NCBI GenBank assembly: GCA_007570785.1
Contig: ML660201.1
Span: 33,789,840 to 33,853,839, forward strand
Reading direction: 5' to 3'
Source: Antilocapra americana
Taxonomy: Eukaryota > Chordata > Mammalia > Artiodactyla > Antilocapridae
Length of the DNA stretch: 64,000 bases
Each line of letters opens with the position of its first letter. The stretch's first letter is position 1. The position numbers and the translations under genes are program-made. The notes below the pieces were generated by a model. That model saw only the letters and a program-made list of their open reading frames with translations. It was not told the origin of the DNA and did no database searches. Shown here piece after piece: positions 13,593 through 25,365 of this stretch.

Positions 13593-13649
13593 AAATTTCT
13601 GTGTTTAGACCCTGATTGTCTTTTAGAATAGGTGTATGGTTCTCTGTTA

Positions 13650-13870
13650 GTAGTTACCAACCTGTAGTGGCACCAGTCACCACTAGGGGGCATTTGGAAG
13701 TGTAGGTTTAGATGGGGGTAGTTATTGTCAAAATGGTTAAGGGGTTCTACTCGAATTTTGATGGGTAGGGGCTTGGGATGCTAAACATTCTGAGAAGTAC
13801 CAGGTGACCCTGCGCAAAGGAGAATTGATCCCTCCCAAATGCCAGGAGCACAACCATCAAACAGCCCTGA
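13650..13870 (+). repeat. MER5A-like hAT MITE
   Basis: Sense MER5A wording: 'agggggcatttggaagtgt' near 13684, 'tagttattgtcaaaatggtt' near 13719, 'gggcttgggatgctaaacat' near 13768. Diverged. Confidence 0.65.
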
Positions 13871-14587
13871 ACTGAAAAGTTATTTTTGAACATATGCATC
13901 CTTGGTAGCTTTTCTCTATATTAAATAAAGCAGTAGCAGCCAGCATTCCTGTACACTTACCTGCTCCGGTCCTTAAGCACGATCCCTAGAGGTGGAGAGG
14001 TCATATGTAAACCCCTTTAAGGCTTTTGATTCATTGTGCTAAACTGCCATCCAGAAATGTTGTGAGTGGTGAGTCCTCTGGGTGGATAGCTTTCATTGGG
14101 TCTGTGAGGACATGGTTTTTCTGCTTCTGCTTCTGATCCTTGAAAATGTAAAGATACCATCAGATTGCTTCTCCTGGATGAATGTCCTCTTACTGATGTT
14201 TTGGATACTCCAGATCTCCATAGAGGGTTCTCAGATAGGAACGTCTTCATATCTTTGGTCTCCCAGTGTTAGTGATTTTATCTTGGCCATAACCCTATTT
14301 TTGCACGTAAACAAACAATAGCAATTAGGTTATTTCTGCAGAACTCTCGACTTTCTCTTTAGGCTGTTGCAGGAAGGATGAAGAGTGGATACTAGAAGTA
14401 ATTGCCAAATTTGGGGCTTTCAAAGCATTTTTCCTTATGTGACAAAGTAGACCATCCGATATTACCTAAAAGATGGGAGTGAATTAGTTGGTTTTAAATA
14501 CCTCTATTGGGGATATGTAAAATTCTTTATTTGGCTTTTAATTTAATAATTGTTACTCATGTATCAGGTGTCAGATTAAATGTATTT

Positions 14588-14906
14588 CCTAAAGAAGTTT
14601 CTCTAACCACCCCACTCTTCCAATATAAGATTAGGTCTCCAATTCCATGCTTTCTAAGAGTCCCCACCATTTTCCTGTTCTTTATTTTTTTTGCTTAGTC
14701 ACTAAGTCATGTCTGATTCTCTGTCCACAACCCCATGGACATAGCACCTCTCAAACTTGTAATTACTTATCAGTATAATTATTTCTTTAATATTTGGCTT
14801 TCTGACTTTGCTTTAAGATTCAGGAGGTCAGGGGTCTTATCTGCTTTGTTCCTTAGGAATCTCCCAGTGCCTAGCATAATGCTTGACACCCTACCAGTAT
14901 TTGTTA
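14588..14906 (+). repeat. L2 LINE 3' fragment, interrupted by SINE piece
   Basis: The left part (tttctctaaccaccccactc near 14598) and right part ('cagtgcctagcataatgctt' near 14865 with a gtatttgtta end) are L2 3'-end sequence. A SINE fragment splits them at 14691-14742. Confidence 0.65.
14691..14742 (-). mobile_element. Truncated ruminant SINE fragment
   Basis: Only the antisense tail portion is present: 'cttagtcactaagtcatgtc' followed by a tgattctctgtcc and ccccatggac block. Confidence 0.75.
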
Positions 14907-15307
14907 AGAGACAGGCAGGTGACCAGGAGCCTTTGCAGAACCAGTGATGTTAAGGGTTGCATCACACCAAAAAGATAAAGGTCTTTTCAATGTTTTTATA
15001 CATAAAAACAGGATTATTCTGTATCCATTATTCCTGCACTCTGTTTTTCTTAAACACATATTCAAGCAGATTCCCCGAATAATCCCAGCGGCTTCAGAGA
15101 TGTCTTAGGTTGGAAAGGCAGGAGATGGATGACATGCAGGGGAGAACAGTGTTCCAGCACAGACGTGTGGCAGCACCACCTGCTCTAGCACTCAGGGTGC
15201 CAGGAGCCAAGGGTCTGGCAGAAGCCCTCCGTGTTTCCAAACCAGAAGACCAGTTGTATCACAGAATCCCTTGGAGAATGCATTCGGAGGTACGGGGGGA
15301 AGTCTCA

Positions 15308-15440
15308 TAGTGCAGTGGGAAAAGCCTTGCTCCCAGAGTCTACTAAGTCTGGCTTCTGCTCCCTTTCTGACCTCGGGAAAGTTGTTCAGTTTCCAGGAGT
15401 CTCAGTTTTCCTCCTGAGAGTGATGATAATAGCTGGAGAC
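15308..15440 (+). repeat. MIR SINE fragment
   Basis: Sense MIR wording: 'gtgcagtgggaaaagcc', ctggcttctgctccctttct, gacctcgggaaagttg, 'tcagttttcctcctga'. Confidence 0.6.
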
Positions 15441-15474
15441 AATTATTAAACTTGCTCTGAACCCTTGTTTTATG

Positions 15475-15665
15475 CCCACCACCATTTTCAATTTTACCTG
15501 CATTACTGTACTTAATTCTTATAACAACCTGGTTTGGTCATTATTATTCCTGTTTTAGAAGTGACTGAAGCAGGGCTCAGAGAAGTGAAGGAATTTACTC
15601 AGGATCACACAGCTGAGAAGCCGCAGAGGAATTCAGTCTTAGACACCGAGAGCCCAGAGCTGTGA
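15475..15665 (-). repeat. MIR SINE
   Basis: Antisense MIR: 'cttaattcttataacaacct', attattattcctgttttaga, 'ggatcacacagctgagaagc', then an agaggaattcag block. Confidence 0.7.
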
Positions 15666-16752
15666 CTCTTTAGATCTATAGATCTAGCACAGGACTGGTC
15701 TGGCCCTGAGTCAGGGAGTGTGTAGAAAGTTCCCAGGGCAGTGTCTACACACAGAAGATGCTCAGTGGAACGACTGTCTCCTTATCACCCTTCTTGTGAA
15801 GCTGTAGCAAGTGTCACTGATCACTACTGCCCTGAGCAGGAAGAAAAACGCGGAGAAGGAGCATCAGGCCGTCCACATGGAGGACGGTTATGTCGTGTGG
15901 GAGACGGTCAGCATAGGGTCAGCTGGAATCCAGGGTTCCTCCTCAGCCTTTTCAAAGGCTTTAAAATATCATTTTCATTCTGCTGCTGCAGGAACCATTC
16001 TGCTCCCCAGGTTCTCTTCTGTGGGCTTGCTGTAAAGGTGCAGCTTCTTTCTCATGAACTTCTGGCCGCACTGAACCAGAGCAGTTTGGTGGAGCCACCT
16101 GACTCTGAATACTTCAGCATCCCAAATGGGCTTTGGGGATGTCTGTTGAAGAAATGTACTTTGCCACCCCCACTTCCTCAGTGCCCAAGGAACTGTAGCC
16201 TCTCAGTGCCTGGATTGGCGAGGAGTAAGTTCCAGGGGCATTTTCTACAGACCATTCAGAGTGCAAAGAGAGCCTTCCCACAAAAGCCAAATGGCCTGTT
16301 CTGAGGATGTGCAGGTCATCTGAAGGCATGGCTCCTTACTCTGCCGCTTGCAGCCTCTTCAGCAGCCATCTCTAGTGGACGGGCTTCATGCCAGCTCTCC
16401 CCTGGACTGTACCCCCTAGTCAGAGTTGAAGAATGAATCACAGTGTGTGCTGTAGAACTCTGTGACAAAGGAACAGCGACCAGACTGTTCTCATCCTTTG
16501 CTCACTGGTCTCCTGTGCGCCGCCTCTGTTCAGGCACCATGCCAGGCACTGCAGATGAAACAGTAACCAAGATCGCTGAGGTCTCTAAGCAGGGCTGTTG
16601 GAGACCTGTCTATTAGGAAGCAAATGACTGAGATAATTGAACATTGTAAATTTAAAAATGATGTAAACAGTAGAGCTGTCAACATTTAGTGAACTCTTGC
16701 ATGCACCAGGCACTCTCTTAGGTGCTTTGCATTAAATTAACCATGAAGATTA
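15666..16752. other. Intron 2, unassigned sequence
   Basis: A 187-codon open frame at 15741-16304 has no recognisable domain and no supporting exon signals, so I do not call it a gene. The 'ccatgccaggcactgcag' wording near 16537 suggests an old repeat remnant. Confidence 0.45.
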
Positions 16753-16889
16753 GATAGCATCACCGACTGAATGGATATGAGTTTTAGCAAGCTCCAGGAG
16801 ATACTGAAGGACAGGGAAACCTGGAATGTTGTAGCCCATGGGGTCACACAGAGTGGGACACAACTGAGCAACTGAACAACAACAACAAA
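16753..16889 (+). mobile_element. BovB 3'-end / BovA-type fragment
   Basis: Sense BovB 3' terminus: 'catcaccgactgaatggata', agcaagctccaggagatact, gggtcacacagagtgggaca, and an actgaacaacaacaacaa end. Confidence 0.88.
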
Positions 16890-17151
16890 TGAAGGAAATA
16901 CAGTGGCTTCTGTGATCAGGACTGTGGGCCAGAGTGTTGGGGTGGCCGGGATTGGCTGATTCAGATTGATTGGTCTGGACCTGCCTCTCTGGGGAGGTGG
17001 TCTTTGAGCTGCTACTGAATGATAGGAGGAAGCCCACCGGGAAAAGATTGGCTGGTTACAGAAGTTCACAAGTGAAATGAAATCCATACTCACTTTGTAT
17101 CTGTGCTAAGAATTTGGGGAGGGCATTGTTGGATGGTCTAGGGAGAAATGA

Positions 17152-17228
17152 GTAGGGCCCGTGGGCTACCGTCTATGGGGTTGCACAGAGTTGGACACGA
17201 CTGAAGCGACTTAGCAGCAGCAGCAGCA
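17152..17228 (+). mobile_element. Bov-tA 3' fragment with (CAG)n tail
   Basis: Sense tail 'gttggacacgactgaagcg' followed by five CAG units at about 17213-17227, a typical SINE-tail microsatellite. Confidence 0.85.
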
Positions 17229-17619
17229 TGCCATGCTGAGCCCTTGCCAAAGCAGCGACCCACCAACCTGAGGGCTGGGCAGTTCCACTGATGTTCCTCG
17301 CCCTGGGAAATCAAAGGCGCCCCATCACCCATCACCTGGACATGTCTGCCTGTGAGCAGAGATAAGGCAACACAGGTTCCCCATTCAGAGGCAACTAGAG
17401 AGGGAGCAAGAGGCCTTCACCAAGCCAAGTGCGTAATATATGCTTTATATACGTTTGTGTCTACCCCTTTTGTGAGATGGCCTACCTTCTAAAATGTCTA
17501 AAATGTCAGCCTATTGGCGAGAGACAGACATGGTCCTGTTCACCACCACATCCTCAGTGCTTAAAATAATGTCTGAGAGATTATTCAGTAAACAGATGTT
17601 ACATGAATTAAGTCACATT

Positions 17620-17745
17620 TCATCCTCGTGTAAAATCCCCTCTTTTCCCAATGAATACCCTTGCAGCTAGAGAGTCAGAGGCTTGACCAGCGTGCCCCAG
17701 CTCTTAATGGGCAGAGCCAGGATTCACTCCAGCCTTCTACTTGAC
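17620..17745 (-). repeat. MIR SINE fragment
   Basis: Antisense MIR order: 'cttgcagctagagagtcaga', ccagctcttaatgggcagag, 'ccaggattcactccag'. Confidence 0.5.
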
Positions 17746-18149
17746 CCAGGGCCCATTTGGGCTCCTCTTCCTACACCACCCTCACCTCCATGGTGATCCA
17801 TCCAAGATATCAGATCCGAGGAAGCCAACTTGGCGTGTGTTGGAGGTGGGAACAGCATGTGTCACACTAGGCTCTTTCATTCCTAGGGGAGACAGATTAC
17901 TTTTCATCTCCAGGTGACCCTGGTGACTAAGGAATTCTTCTCTCCCCACCTCCAGTTTCCCCACCACTGCAGGAAGTAGCAGAGCCCCACCTTCTTCAAA
18001 GGCTTGTTTCCCTATCAGCAATCTCTCTATCTCTGGCTCTTCTCAGTCTCTCGTCCTGGCTGGGAACCCGCTTGGTGACAGACACATTTTGTCATCATCT
18101 TCCACTGGCCCTCATGTTCCTGGTATGGTGTCTTCATACCTGGGCACTC

Positions 18150-18420
18150 AACAGTGATATTCATTGAGCAGATTATTTATCAAGTGATAAGTATGTTCCA
18201 GGTACTACAGGAACAGCCGTGAACAAACAAACAAGTATTCTTGCTCTTTGAGAGCTGACACTCTAGTGGAAGAATCAGGCAGGTGAACTATTAAATGAAC
18301 AAAATCAGCCAGTGGGCCTGATTTGACCCACAGGCTGTGTAGTTTGCTGGTCCCTGATTTGGTGAATCTACTTCTTCAAATGAGGTGACCAAAGAAAGCC
18401 TCTCTGAGGAGATGACATCT
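18150..18420. repeat. Ancient interspersed repeat, family not named
   Basis: Contains 'gttccaggtactacaggaac', 'tgacactctagtggaagaat' and, further right, 'aaagcctctctgaggagatg'. The same arrangement recurs near 39680 and 50280, so it is a dispersed mammalian repeat that I cannot name with confidence. Confidence 0.5.
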
Positions 18421-18464
18421 AAGCTGAGTTGTTACTTGGAATGATGGTTAGGTTACCCAGATTC

Positions 18465-18662
18465 AGCCATTCCAGTGGTTTTTGAAGTCTGGTTCCCATA
18501 TCAGCAACATCAGTATCACCTGGGAACTTAGTAAAACATACAGATTCTCAGGCTGTGTCCCAGACCTGCTGAACCAGAGCCCTGGAGGTGGGCCCAGCGT
18601 TCTCTTTCAACAGAGCCTTAAGGGGTTTCTCATTCAGGCCAAAGCTTGAGAACCTCTGCTCT
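18465..18662. repeat. hAT-Charlie MITE (MER20-like)
   Basis: Opens with ccagtggtttttgaagtctg and closes with 'agcttgagaacctctg', near-inverted ends. The interior has atcagtatcacctgggaact and 'ggtgggcccagcgttctc'. Confidence 0.65.
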
Positions 18663-18860
18663 TGGGTTGCCGAAAAACAAGAGTGTCAAAAGTACATGGA
18701 GCTAAATCTTGGCTCTGCCACTTTTTAGCTTTGTAACCTTGGATGCCTTAAGCTTGTTGTGTATAAAATGAAGAGGATTGTGCCCAAATCTAACATAGCT
18801 GCGAAGGCTAAATGAACTACTGTCTCAAGAGCCTAGGAGATGCTGACTCACAGGAGGTCT
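18663..18860 (+). repeat. MIR SINE
   Basis: Sense MIR: 'cttggctctgccacttttta', gtaaccttggatgcct, 'ataaaatgaagaggattgtg', then aaggctaaatgaac. Confidence 0.65.
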
Positions 18861-19067
18861 TCATGAAATGGTAGCTGCTGTCATCACCACCCTCGTTATT
18901 TGGGTCTTGGGGCACTGATGCAGATTTGCCCATAGACAGCAACAGAGGATCAGCCCCAGCATCTTCCCCGTGGGCAAGATGTGTTTCATCCTCAGCTTAT
19001 TGCCCCTGGCTGATACCTGCTGAATATGGCCTGAACACAAGGCTGTTTATTAAAGGAGAATCGACAA

Positions 19068-19432
19068 TTTTTTAAATTAATGTATTTCTTTTAATTGGAG
19101 GCTAATTACTTTACAATATTGTGGTGGCTTTTGCCATACATTGACATGAATCAGCCACGGGTGTACACATGCCCCCAGTCCTGAACCCCTCCCCCATCTC
19201 CCTCCCCATCCCATCTCTCAGGGTTGTCCAGATCACCAAGGCACCACTTTGAGTGCCCTGCTTCATGCATCAAACTTGCACTGGTCATTTATTTTACATA
19301 TGGTAGTATACATATGTATATGTTTCAGTGCTATTCTCTCAAATCATCCCACCCTCGCCTTCTCCCACCTAGTCCAAAAGTCTGTTCTTTACATCTGTGT
19401 CTCTTTTGCTGTCTTGCATATAGGATCAAGAT
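19068..19432 (-). mobile_element. L1 LINE 3' end (artiodactyl type)
   Basis: Antisense L1 3' UTR: 'ttggaggctaattactttac', tgacatgaatcagccacggg, 'ctccctccccatcccatctc', cttttgctgtcttgcata. AT-rich flanks aattttttaaatt (19066-19078) and aatttttaaaatt (19433-19445) may be a target duplication, but low complexity makes this weak. Confidence 0.85.
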
Positions 19433-19445
19433 AATTTTTAAAATT

Positions 19446-20095
19446 CTTTGACTGGTCCTGCTTCCTCCGCCCCCTCCTTAGCCTATTAACCCAGAAGATG
19501 CTGTGGTTCCTGCTGTTTGGGAACCGTGAACTCTATATCTGTGACTCACCATTGGACCAGGGCCACAGTGCTAGGCACCCAGCTTTTCCATTCACTTTCA
19601 GGCTTTTGACAGTTTGTTCTTTTTATCCAAGAAGCTATTTATACCAGGAGGGACAGAGGCTGGCAGGTGTGCAGGCATGGAGAGAACAATGATGAAGTAG
19701 TTCATCTCTCTAGGCCTGCTGGGTGGTTCTGGTTCATAGAGAGGGAATCTAATAACCCCTCAAAAAAAACCCACAAACACAGTCATTAGAGTCACCAGCC
19801 ATTTGCAGTGTCGTCTTCATTTCATTATTCTATCAACACATGCTGAGCTCAAAATGGGATTTCATGGCTGCGGTGAGACACACGCCTCCCCACCTGGATT
19901 GGATTACATTTCTTCCAAGCTGCTTCTCTTGTGTTAGCTTTCACCATCACTCTGAGTTCTTAGTGCTGGGTAAGGAACGAGTGGGAAGGGAAGGGAAGAA
20001 GGAAGATAGGAGGAGGCCTGAACACAATCTCCTGCTGTTCTCAGGAAGCCAGCCACATGAGCGACGCTCTGTTGATCTTGGCTCCAGACACGCAC
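19446..20095. other. Intron 2, repeat-poor segment
   Basis: No repeat recognised; mixed base composition with G+C higher than surrounding intron. It leads directly into the promoter-like cluster at 20096. Confidence 0.4.
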
Positions 20096-20150
20096 TGACG
20101 TCATCCAATGGTGATGGGAAATAAGCCTGTCTGCGCAGCCTTCTATAAAA
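20096..20150 (+). promoter_or_regulatory. Candidate internal promoter: CRE, CCAAT box, TATA box
   Basis: In 55 bp there is a perfect palindromic CRE (TGACGTCA, 20096-20103), a CCAAT box (20105-20109) and a TATA box (TATAAAA, 20144-20150), all suiting + strand transcription. Initiation would fall near 20175. A donor-like gaa|gtaagc is at 20238, so a short alternative first exon of about 60 bp is conceivable. This is motif evidence only; single motifs occur by chance, and no transcript data are available. Confidence 0.35.
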
Positions 20151-20239
20151 CTGCCTGTTAATGAACTGGTTTTCAAAGGAGCTGTCAGAGGTGGGATTAG
20201 AACTTGGGTTCAGACTGAAGGGCCTCTGCCAGATGAAGT

Positions 20240-20950
20240 AAGCAGCAGTGTGGCCGGATGCCCCCAGCAGGGCCCCCTCAAGACTCGTGTGCACAGTGCG
20301 AGGCCTGGACAAGCCAAGGCCCATCTGCAAATGCAGGAAGGGAGACCTGCCGTCGGAGGTCCCACTTTCAAGACAATTGGCTCCCCCTTTTATAGTAAAT
20401 GTGTGCCAGAATCCTGGACATGGGGAGTGAGCCTCAGGACTTTGACATCCTATAGGAGTTCACAGCTGCGCACCCTTTCAGCCGACTGAGCAGCCTACGC
20501 TGTGGGCTGGTGTGACAGTTGATTTCCGATCAAGATGATCCCTGCCGCCTTCCGACGCATGAGACATTTGAGTGGTTTCATAGGTTAGTTGGATGAACCT
20601 ATCATCAGGGCAGCTAGTAACTGCCTTCCTCCATGTGTCCATCTATTTGTCCATCATTCATTCACTTGCTAGTGTATTCAGCCATGTGTCCAGTCAGCAG
20701 TTACGTATTTATCAAGTGCCTGTTAAGCGCACACACTTTAGTCTAGGTGTGATTTTACTGTAGCTATTTTCCAGGTCCAGTTTAGAACTAGCGCTTCCCA
20801 GGCCCTGTAGGGATGGTGTGCTTTGTGTAGTGTGGAATTACTCAGACAGGTGTGGACAGTCCCTCTCTGAGGAAGAGCCACACGGACTACAGGCTCTGTG
20901 CTGGTGTCCCATGGTATCTACCTTTTAAGTACCTATCCCCCTGAGCTCAT
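20240..20950. other. Intron 2, unassigned sequence
   Basis: No recognisable repeat or exon. Short overlapping frames on both strands are not coding-like. Confidence 0.4.
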
Positions 20951-20954
20951 AGTG

Positions 20955-21135
20955 TTCCAGAGTATAAGCTTTGACACTAGCTCTGTGTTCACATCTTAGC
21001 TGTGTTGCTTTCAAATGTTGGCCAAGTTCATCCACTTCCATGAGCTTTCATGTCATCCTCTGAAAAATAAGAATATCATTATCCAACTGTAGCATAGCTG
21101 TGAGGATTAACTGAGGCAGTGCCTTAAGCTTGTGG
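20955..21135 (+). repeat. MIR SINE
   Basis: Sense MIR order: 'agctgtgttgctttcaaatg', gccaagttcatccacttcca, 'gaaaaataagaatatcatta', agctgtgaggattaactga. Confidence 0.6.
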
Positions 21136-21174
21136 CTTTAAAAATGGCAGCTTTTAGCTTTCTTTCTTTAATAA

Positions 21175-21640
21175 CTCCAAGTTGGAAACAACCCAAATGT
21201 CCATCAGCACCTGAACAGATAAACAGATTCTGTTATATCATAAAGTAGAATGCTACTCTACAATAAAAAGGAATGAACTCTTCATATATGCAATGACATT
21301 CATGAATCTCAAAATCATTATTCTCAGTGAAAGAAACCAGACCATAAAAGTGCCTACTGTATGATTCTATTTATATAAAACTCTAAAATTTTTAAGCTAG
21401 TCTGTAGTGACAGAAAGCAGACCAGTGGTTACTTGGGGCTGAAGAGGTGAGTGGAGAGAGTGGGAGAAAGAAACAACAAATGAGCAGAGGAAACTTTTGA
21501 AGGTAATAGGTTTGTCAGTATCTTGATTATGCTGATAGTTTTCTGGGTCTATGTCTATGTCAAAACTTACCAAGTTGTATACTTTCAATATATGAAGTTA
21601 TCCTATGTCAATACTTCAGTAAACTTTAACACTTCAATAA
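21175..21640 (+). mobile_element. Old L1 LINE 3' end
   Basis: Sense L1: 'aacaacccaaatgtccatca' (ORF2 end), agaatgctactctacaataa, 'agaccagtggttacttgggg', then the 3' UTR ending near a caatacttcagtaa block. Confidence 0.82.
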
Positions 21641-22204
21641 AGCAAATGAATGAAGTTGCTTTTTAGCAAGCAGGAAGGCAGGCATCCTTGCATGCCAGTG
21701 TTGGATTCTTCCTAATGTTGCTTGGTTGCCTTAGCAAGTAACTGAGCCCTTTGGCCAAGTACTGTCAGAAAGAATTGCTCAATATTAATTATGCACAACA
21801 AAAACAGAGATTTGGGACAGAAACTCATCAACATCCAGATGGATGGCACTAAAAAAATCAGTTACATGGACTGGCTCTTTTCTTCATCTCTAAATGCTCT
21901 GAGACAGCGCCTGATGTATAGTTGGCCCTCGATAAATAGTGGTGGTAGTTGTTATTGCTCTGACAATTAAAAAGGCAGATTAAAACTCAATGATCCTATC
22001 TTGCTAAGGTAAGCGTTATTCAGGTGATTTCTGAACCTATATTTCTTGAGCCAAAAAGATAAATTCATAACCTTTCAGCTTGGTAGAAGATCAGGGCTAC
22101 CACATGAAGTTGTCCAGTTTATGTGCCACACAAAGGTGCCTGGCCAAGGCAGTGATGAAAGGCTAATTCAGCTGGGCTCTGATGACTACAAACCAGAATG
22201 TATG

Positions 22205-22420
22205 TGTGCATGTATGCTAAGTCACTTCTCTCATGTCCGACTCTTTTTCAACCCTGTGGGCTGTAGCCTGTCAGGCTCCTCTGTGCATGGGATTCTCCAA
22301 GCAAGAATACTGGAATGGATTGCCATGCCCTCCTCCAAGGGATCTTCCCCACTCAGGGATCGAACCCAGGTCTGCATCAACAGGCAGGTTCTTTATCACT
22401 AGAGCCACCTAGGAAGCCCA
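22205..22420 (-). mobile_element. Bov-tA SINE
   Basis: Antisense copy: tgctaagtcacttctctcat on the left, 'gggattctccaagcaagaat', reverse box B gggatcgaacccagg, and agccacctaggaagccca on the right. Confidence 0.93.
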
Positions 22421-23272
22421 CTAACCAGAGTAGGAAATTTTATTTAATCTAGGGCACTTTGCAGTTTACCTGGTTGTGATACAGTACTCCCCACTAGGAG
22501 ATTGGAAGCTTGCTTTTTCTAACTTGTAGTTGGGATTGACAGGAGAATGTCTTTTTCTAATTTCCATAAAGCTACCAAAAAGTCTAGCAGTAACCTAGGA
22601 TGAACTGTAAATATTAACTAGCCAAGTTCAAAGATGACTTTTCATTTCTTCCATGAAATCCTGGGTTTCTAGGAAACCTCCTTTCTGATTCTTGCCAAAG
22701 ATGTTAGGAATAAGAAATGGTGTCTTTGTCCTCATTGGCATTGAATAATTTGGTGGAAGAAAGGAAGTAGGTTATGATTTGCAAGTTTTGATGGTTAAGA
22801 CATTGAACACTTAAGCCTCTTTCTTGTTCTCTGCCTCCTTTTCCATCATTTTGTAAATCATTGCAAGCATCATAGCCTTGAATGGAGAGGCAAGCAGAGA
22901 AAGCTGAAATGTCAACTGACCAATTTCGTCAGCCACTTGGCAACTCTGTTCATATTGGTTGAGGGAGACAGTCAACTGAAACTATGTAAGTCCATTTGAG
23001 GTTGGACTTGTGTGTGGTTTTGAAGCATCCATCCTTGCCTGGACCCCACTGCTGTGTCGAAAGCAGTAATTTATCCGGATGGTGAATATGACATGAGAAA
23101 TAGCTCTGCTGAAATATGATCAGAGGGTGGTCCTTCCCAAGCAGAATGATTAAAATCCATGGCTGTGCTATCAGATGCATATGGTACCTGACCCAGCTCT
23201 CCTGCTGCTCTCTGGCTATATTTATGATTGGAACAAGTTATTTTACCTTGATGCAGTCATTTTTCCTCATCT
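22421..23272. other. Intron 2, unassigned sequence
   Basis: No repeat or exon recognised. Confidence 0.45.
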
Positions 23273-23285
23273 ATAGAATGAAGAT

Positions 23286-23410
23286 TGGAAAAGGGAATGG
23301 CAACCTACTCCAGTGTTCTTGCCGGGAGAATCCCATGGACAGAGGAGCCTGGTGGGCTATAGTTAATGTGGTTGCAAAGAGTTGGACATGAATGAAGTGA
23401 CTTAGCATGC
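23286..23410 (+). mobile_element. Truncated ruminant SINE with exact 13-bp TSD
   Basis: Sense 3' half of Bov-tA: 'ggcaacctactccagtgttc', ggagaatcccatggacagag, gagttggacatgaatgaagt. Exact target duplications atagaatgaagat are at 23273-23285 and 23411-23423. The 5' truncation of a SINE with intact duplications indicates incomplete reverse transcription at insertion, not later deletion. Confidence 0.93.
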
Positions 23411-23423
23411 ATAGAATGAAGAT

Positions 23424-24065
23424 AGTGATGGTTCCTGCCTTGTACAGCAACGATCCCAGTACCTGATATTTTAAGAAACATTAGATATAATTACTGATTG
23501 GAAAGGCCAAAAGTGAAAACCTTTTTTCTTGAAAAAGCCTATCTGAGGGGGAGAAAAAAAAAAGAACTGGGAATGAAATCTGAAGCTCTTGTCCAGAGTT
23601 TGGGAGTTTAGGGGTAGAAGAGATATAAGACTCATAGACATAAGACTTAAGGAATTATTAAACCTAAGCCTTGTAAATGATATTTAAGAAAGAGTCTCAG
23701 AGGAAGTGTATGACTTGCACATGGTTATATAGTCAGAATTTAGGGAGCTGAGTTAATTTATCTCAGTATTCTTCCCCTTACTACAGAGAGATTTACCTAG
23801 GGGCAGTAGAAAAGGCACATATATAGAATAGGGAGCATGAAAGTCTAGAAAGAGTTAAGAATCAGAAAAGTTCAAACCATGGTTATCTAAGTGGTCTTCC
23901 CCAGGTTTCTTAGCACCTTCTAGCTTCTGTTCCTCATTTGGAAAATAAGGCAGCGAAATCTTTTCTTCCCACTCTTAAGTAAGAATAAACAAAATATTGT
24001 TTCTAAATTGTTAGAAGAAAGGTGATAGAGTTAGTGAACAGTTATTACTATTGTTATCCTCTATG
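23424..24065. other. Intron 2, unassigned sequence
   Basis: No recognisable repeat or exon. Confidence 0.45.
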
Positions 24066-24267
24066 GTGGTTTAGCCGCTAAGTCATGTCTGAGCCTTGCA
24101 ACCGCATGGACTGTAGCCTGCCAGGCTCCTCTATCCATGGGATTTCCCAGGCAAGAGTACTGCAGTGGGTTGCCATTCCCTTCTGAAGGGGATCTTCCCG
24201 ATCCAGGAATCGAAACCTGGTCTCCTGCATTGCAGGCAGATTACCAACTGAGCTACAAGGGAAGCCC
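24066..24267 (-). mobile_element. Bov-tA SINE
   Basis: Antisense copy: 'ccgctaagtcatgtctgagc', gtactgcagtgggttgccat, and 'actgagctacaagggaagcc' on the right. Confidence 0.93.
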
Positions 24268-24330
24268 GATTATACTTTGTAGCCTTCATAATTTTTTGTT
24301 GTTTTGGTCTACTGATGCTGAGACACGCTT

Positions 24331-24530
24331 TATTTATTTTACTATTCATTTATTTATTTTGCTGCACTGAGTCTTAGTCACAGGATCTTTCGGTTGTGTC
24401 ACTCGGGAGCCTTAGTTGCTGAACTCTTGCTTGTGGTGTGCAAGATCTAGGTCCCTGACCAGGCAGCAAGCCTGGGACCGCTGCCTTGGGAGCACAGAGT
24501 CTTCACCACTGGACCACCAGCCAAGTCCCA
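24331..24530 (-). mobile_element. CHR-type SINE
   Basis: Antisense CHR: tttattt-rich left edge, 'gctgcactgagtcttagtca', aagatctaggtccctgacca, 'gggagcacagagtcttcacc', and ccaccagccaagtccca. Confidence 0.88.
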
Positions 24531-24589
24531 AGACACATACTTTAAAATCTCTCACAATATTTAGACATTTGTTGCTTGTTGTATTTCTG

Positions 24590-25225
24590 TTTTCCTTATA
24601 TTTTCAGGCTGTATTTTTGGGTACCTACAAGTTTATGAATACATTCCAATTTTTACTGATTTGTCTTCCTTTTATTATCTTGTATGCATTTATTTTAACA
24701 TGAAAATCATTTTTATGGTCCTTTTAAAGTTTATATATATGTGCATTAATAAAATTTTTCAGGAAAATAAGTAGGAAACTGATGGCACAATCAACAAATT
24801 GTGTCACTATTAATTTTGAAGTGATCATGGAGCTGTTAATCAATTGTAGCATCTCTTTTAATCCATCCTAATTATGTTTATATAAATATAGTTTCTTCAG
24901 TATTAATATTGTATGCTAGCTTTCTTGAGGGGAATAGTTGCAAGACTGTACTTTTCCATTCTTTTCTTTCAATGTTTTCTTAGGGATTTGTTTCAAGTTA
25001 GCAGCATATCATGGATATTGGGTTTTTGTTTTTAATCCATATTGATAATCTTTTAATTGATGGATATATTTGCATTTACTATGATAGCTTAGATAATTAT
25101 TATTCTCACATATTTTGTTATTTTCTGTTTGCATGTTGTTTTCCTCTGCTTCATTTCTATTTTCTTGACTTCTGTATTTTAATCAAGTTTTCCCAGTTTC
25201 TTTCCTCTTTCTTGTTGAAAAACAC
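24590..25225 (-). mobile_element. Old L1 LINE, ORF2 fragment
   Basis: Antisense ORF2 wording typical of old L1s: 'ttttaatccatattgataat' near 25031, 'ttgatggatatatttgcatt' near 25058, then a ctctttcttgttg block. Heavily diverged. Confidence 0.6.
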
Positions 25226-25254
25226 TGCAGCACATTGCTGTCTCTCTCACAGTC

Positions 25255-25365
25255 TCTCTGCCATCTCTTATCATCCAGCGCCACTGGCTTTCTTGCCAAT
25301 CTTCAAGTACCCCAAGCTTTCTCCAGCCTCAGGGCCTTCTCACTTATTGTACTTAATGTATTGCT
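25255..25365 (+). repeat. L2 LINE fragment
   Basis: 'gccactggctttcttgccaa' followed by cctcagggccttctcac is the L2 block near its 3' end. Confidence 0.5.

Noticed and set aside
15741..16304. 187-codon intronic frame
   Set aside because: No domain, no convincing splice or promoter signals, and biased composition expected by chance in a 38-kb intron.
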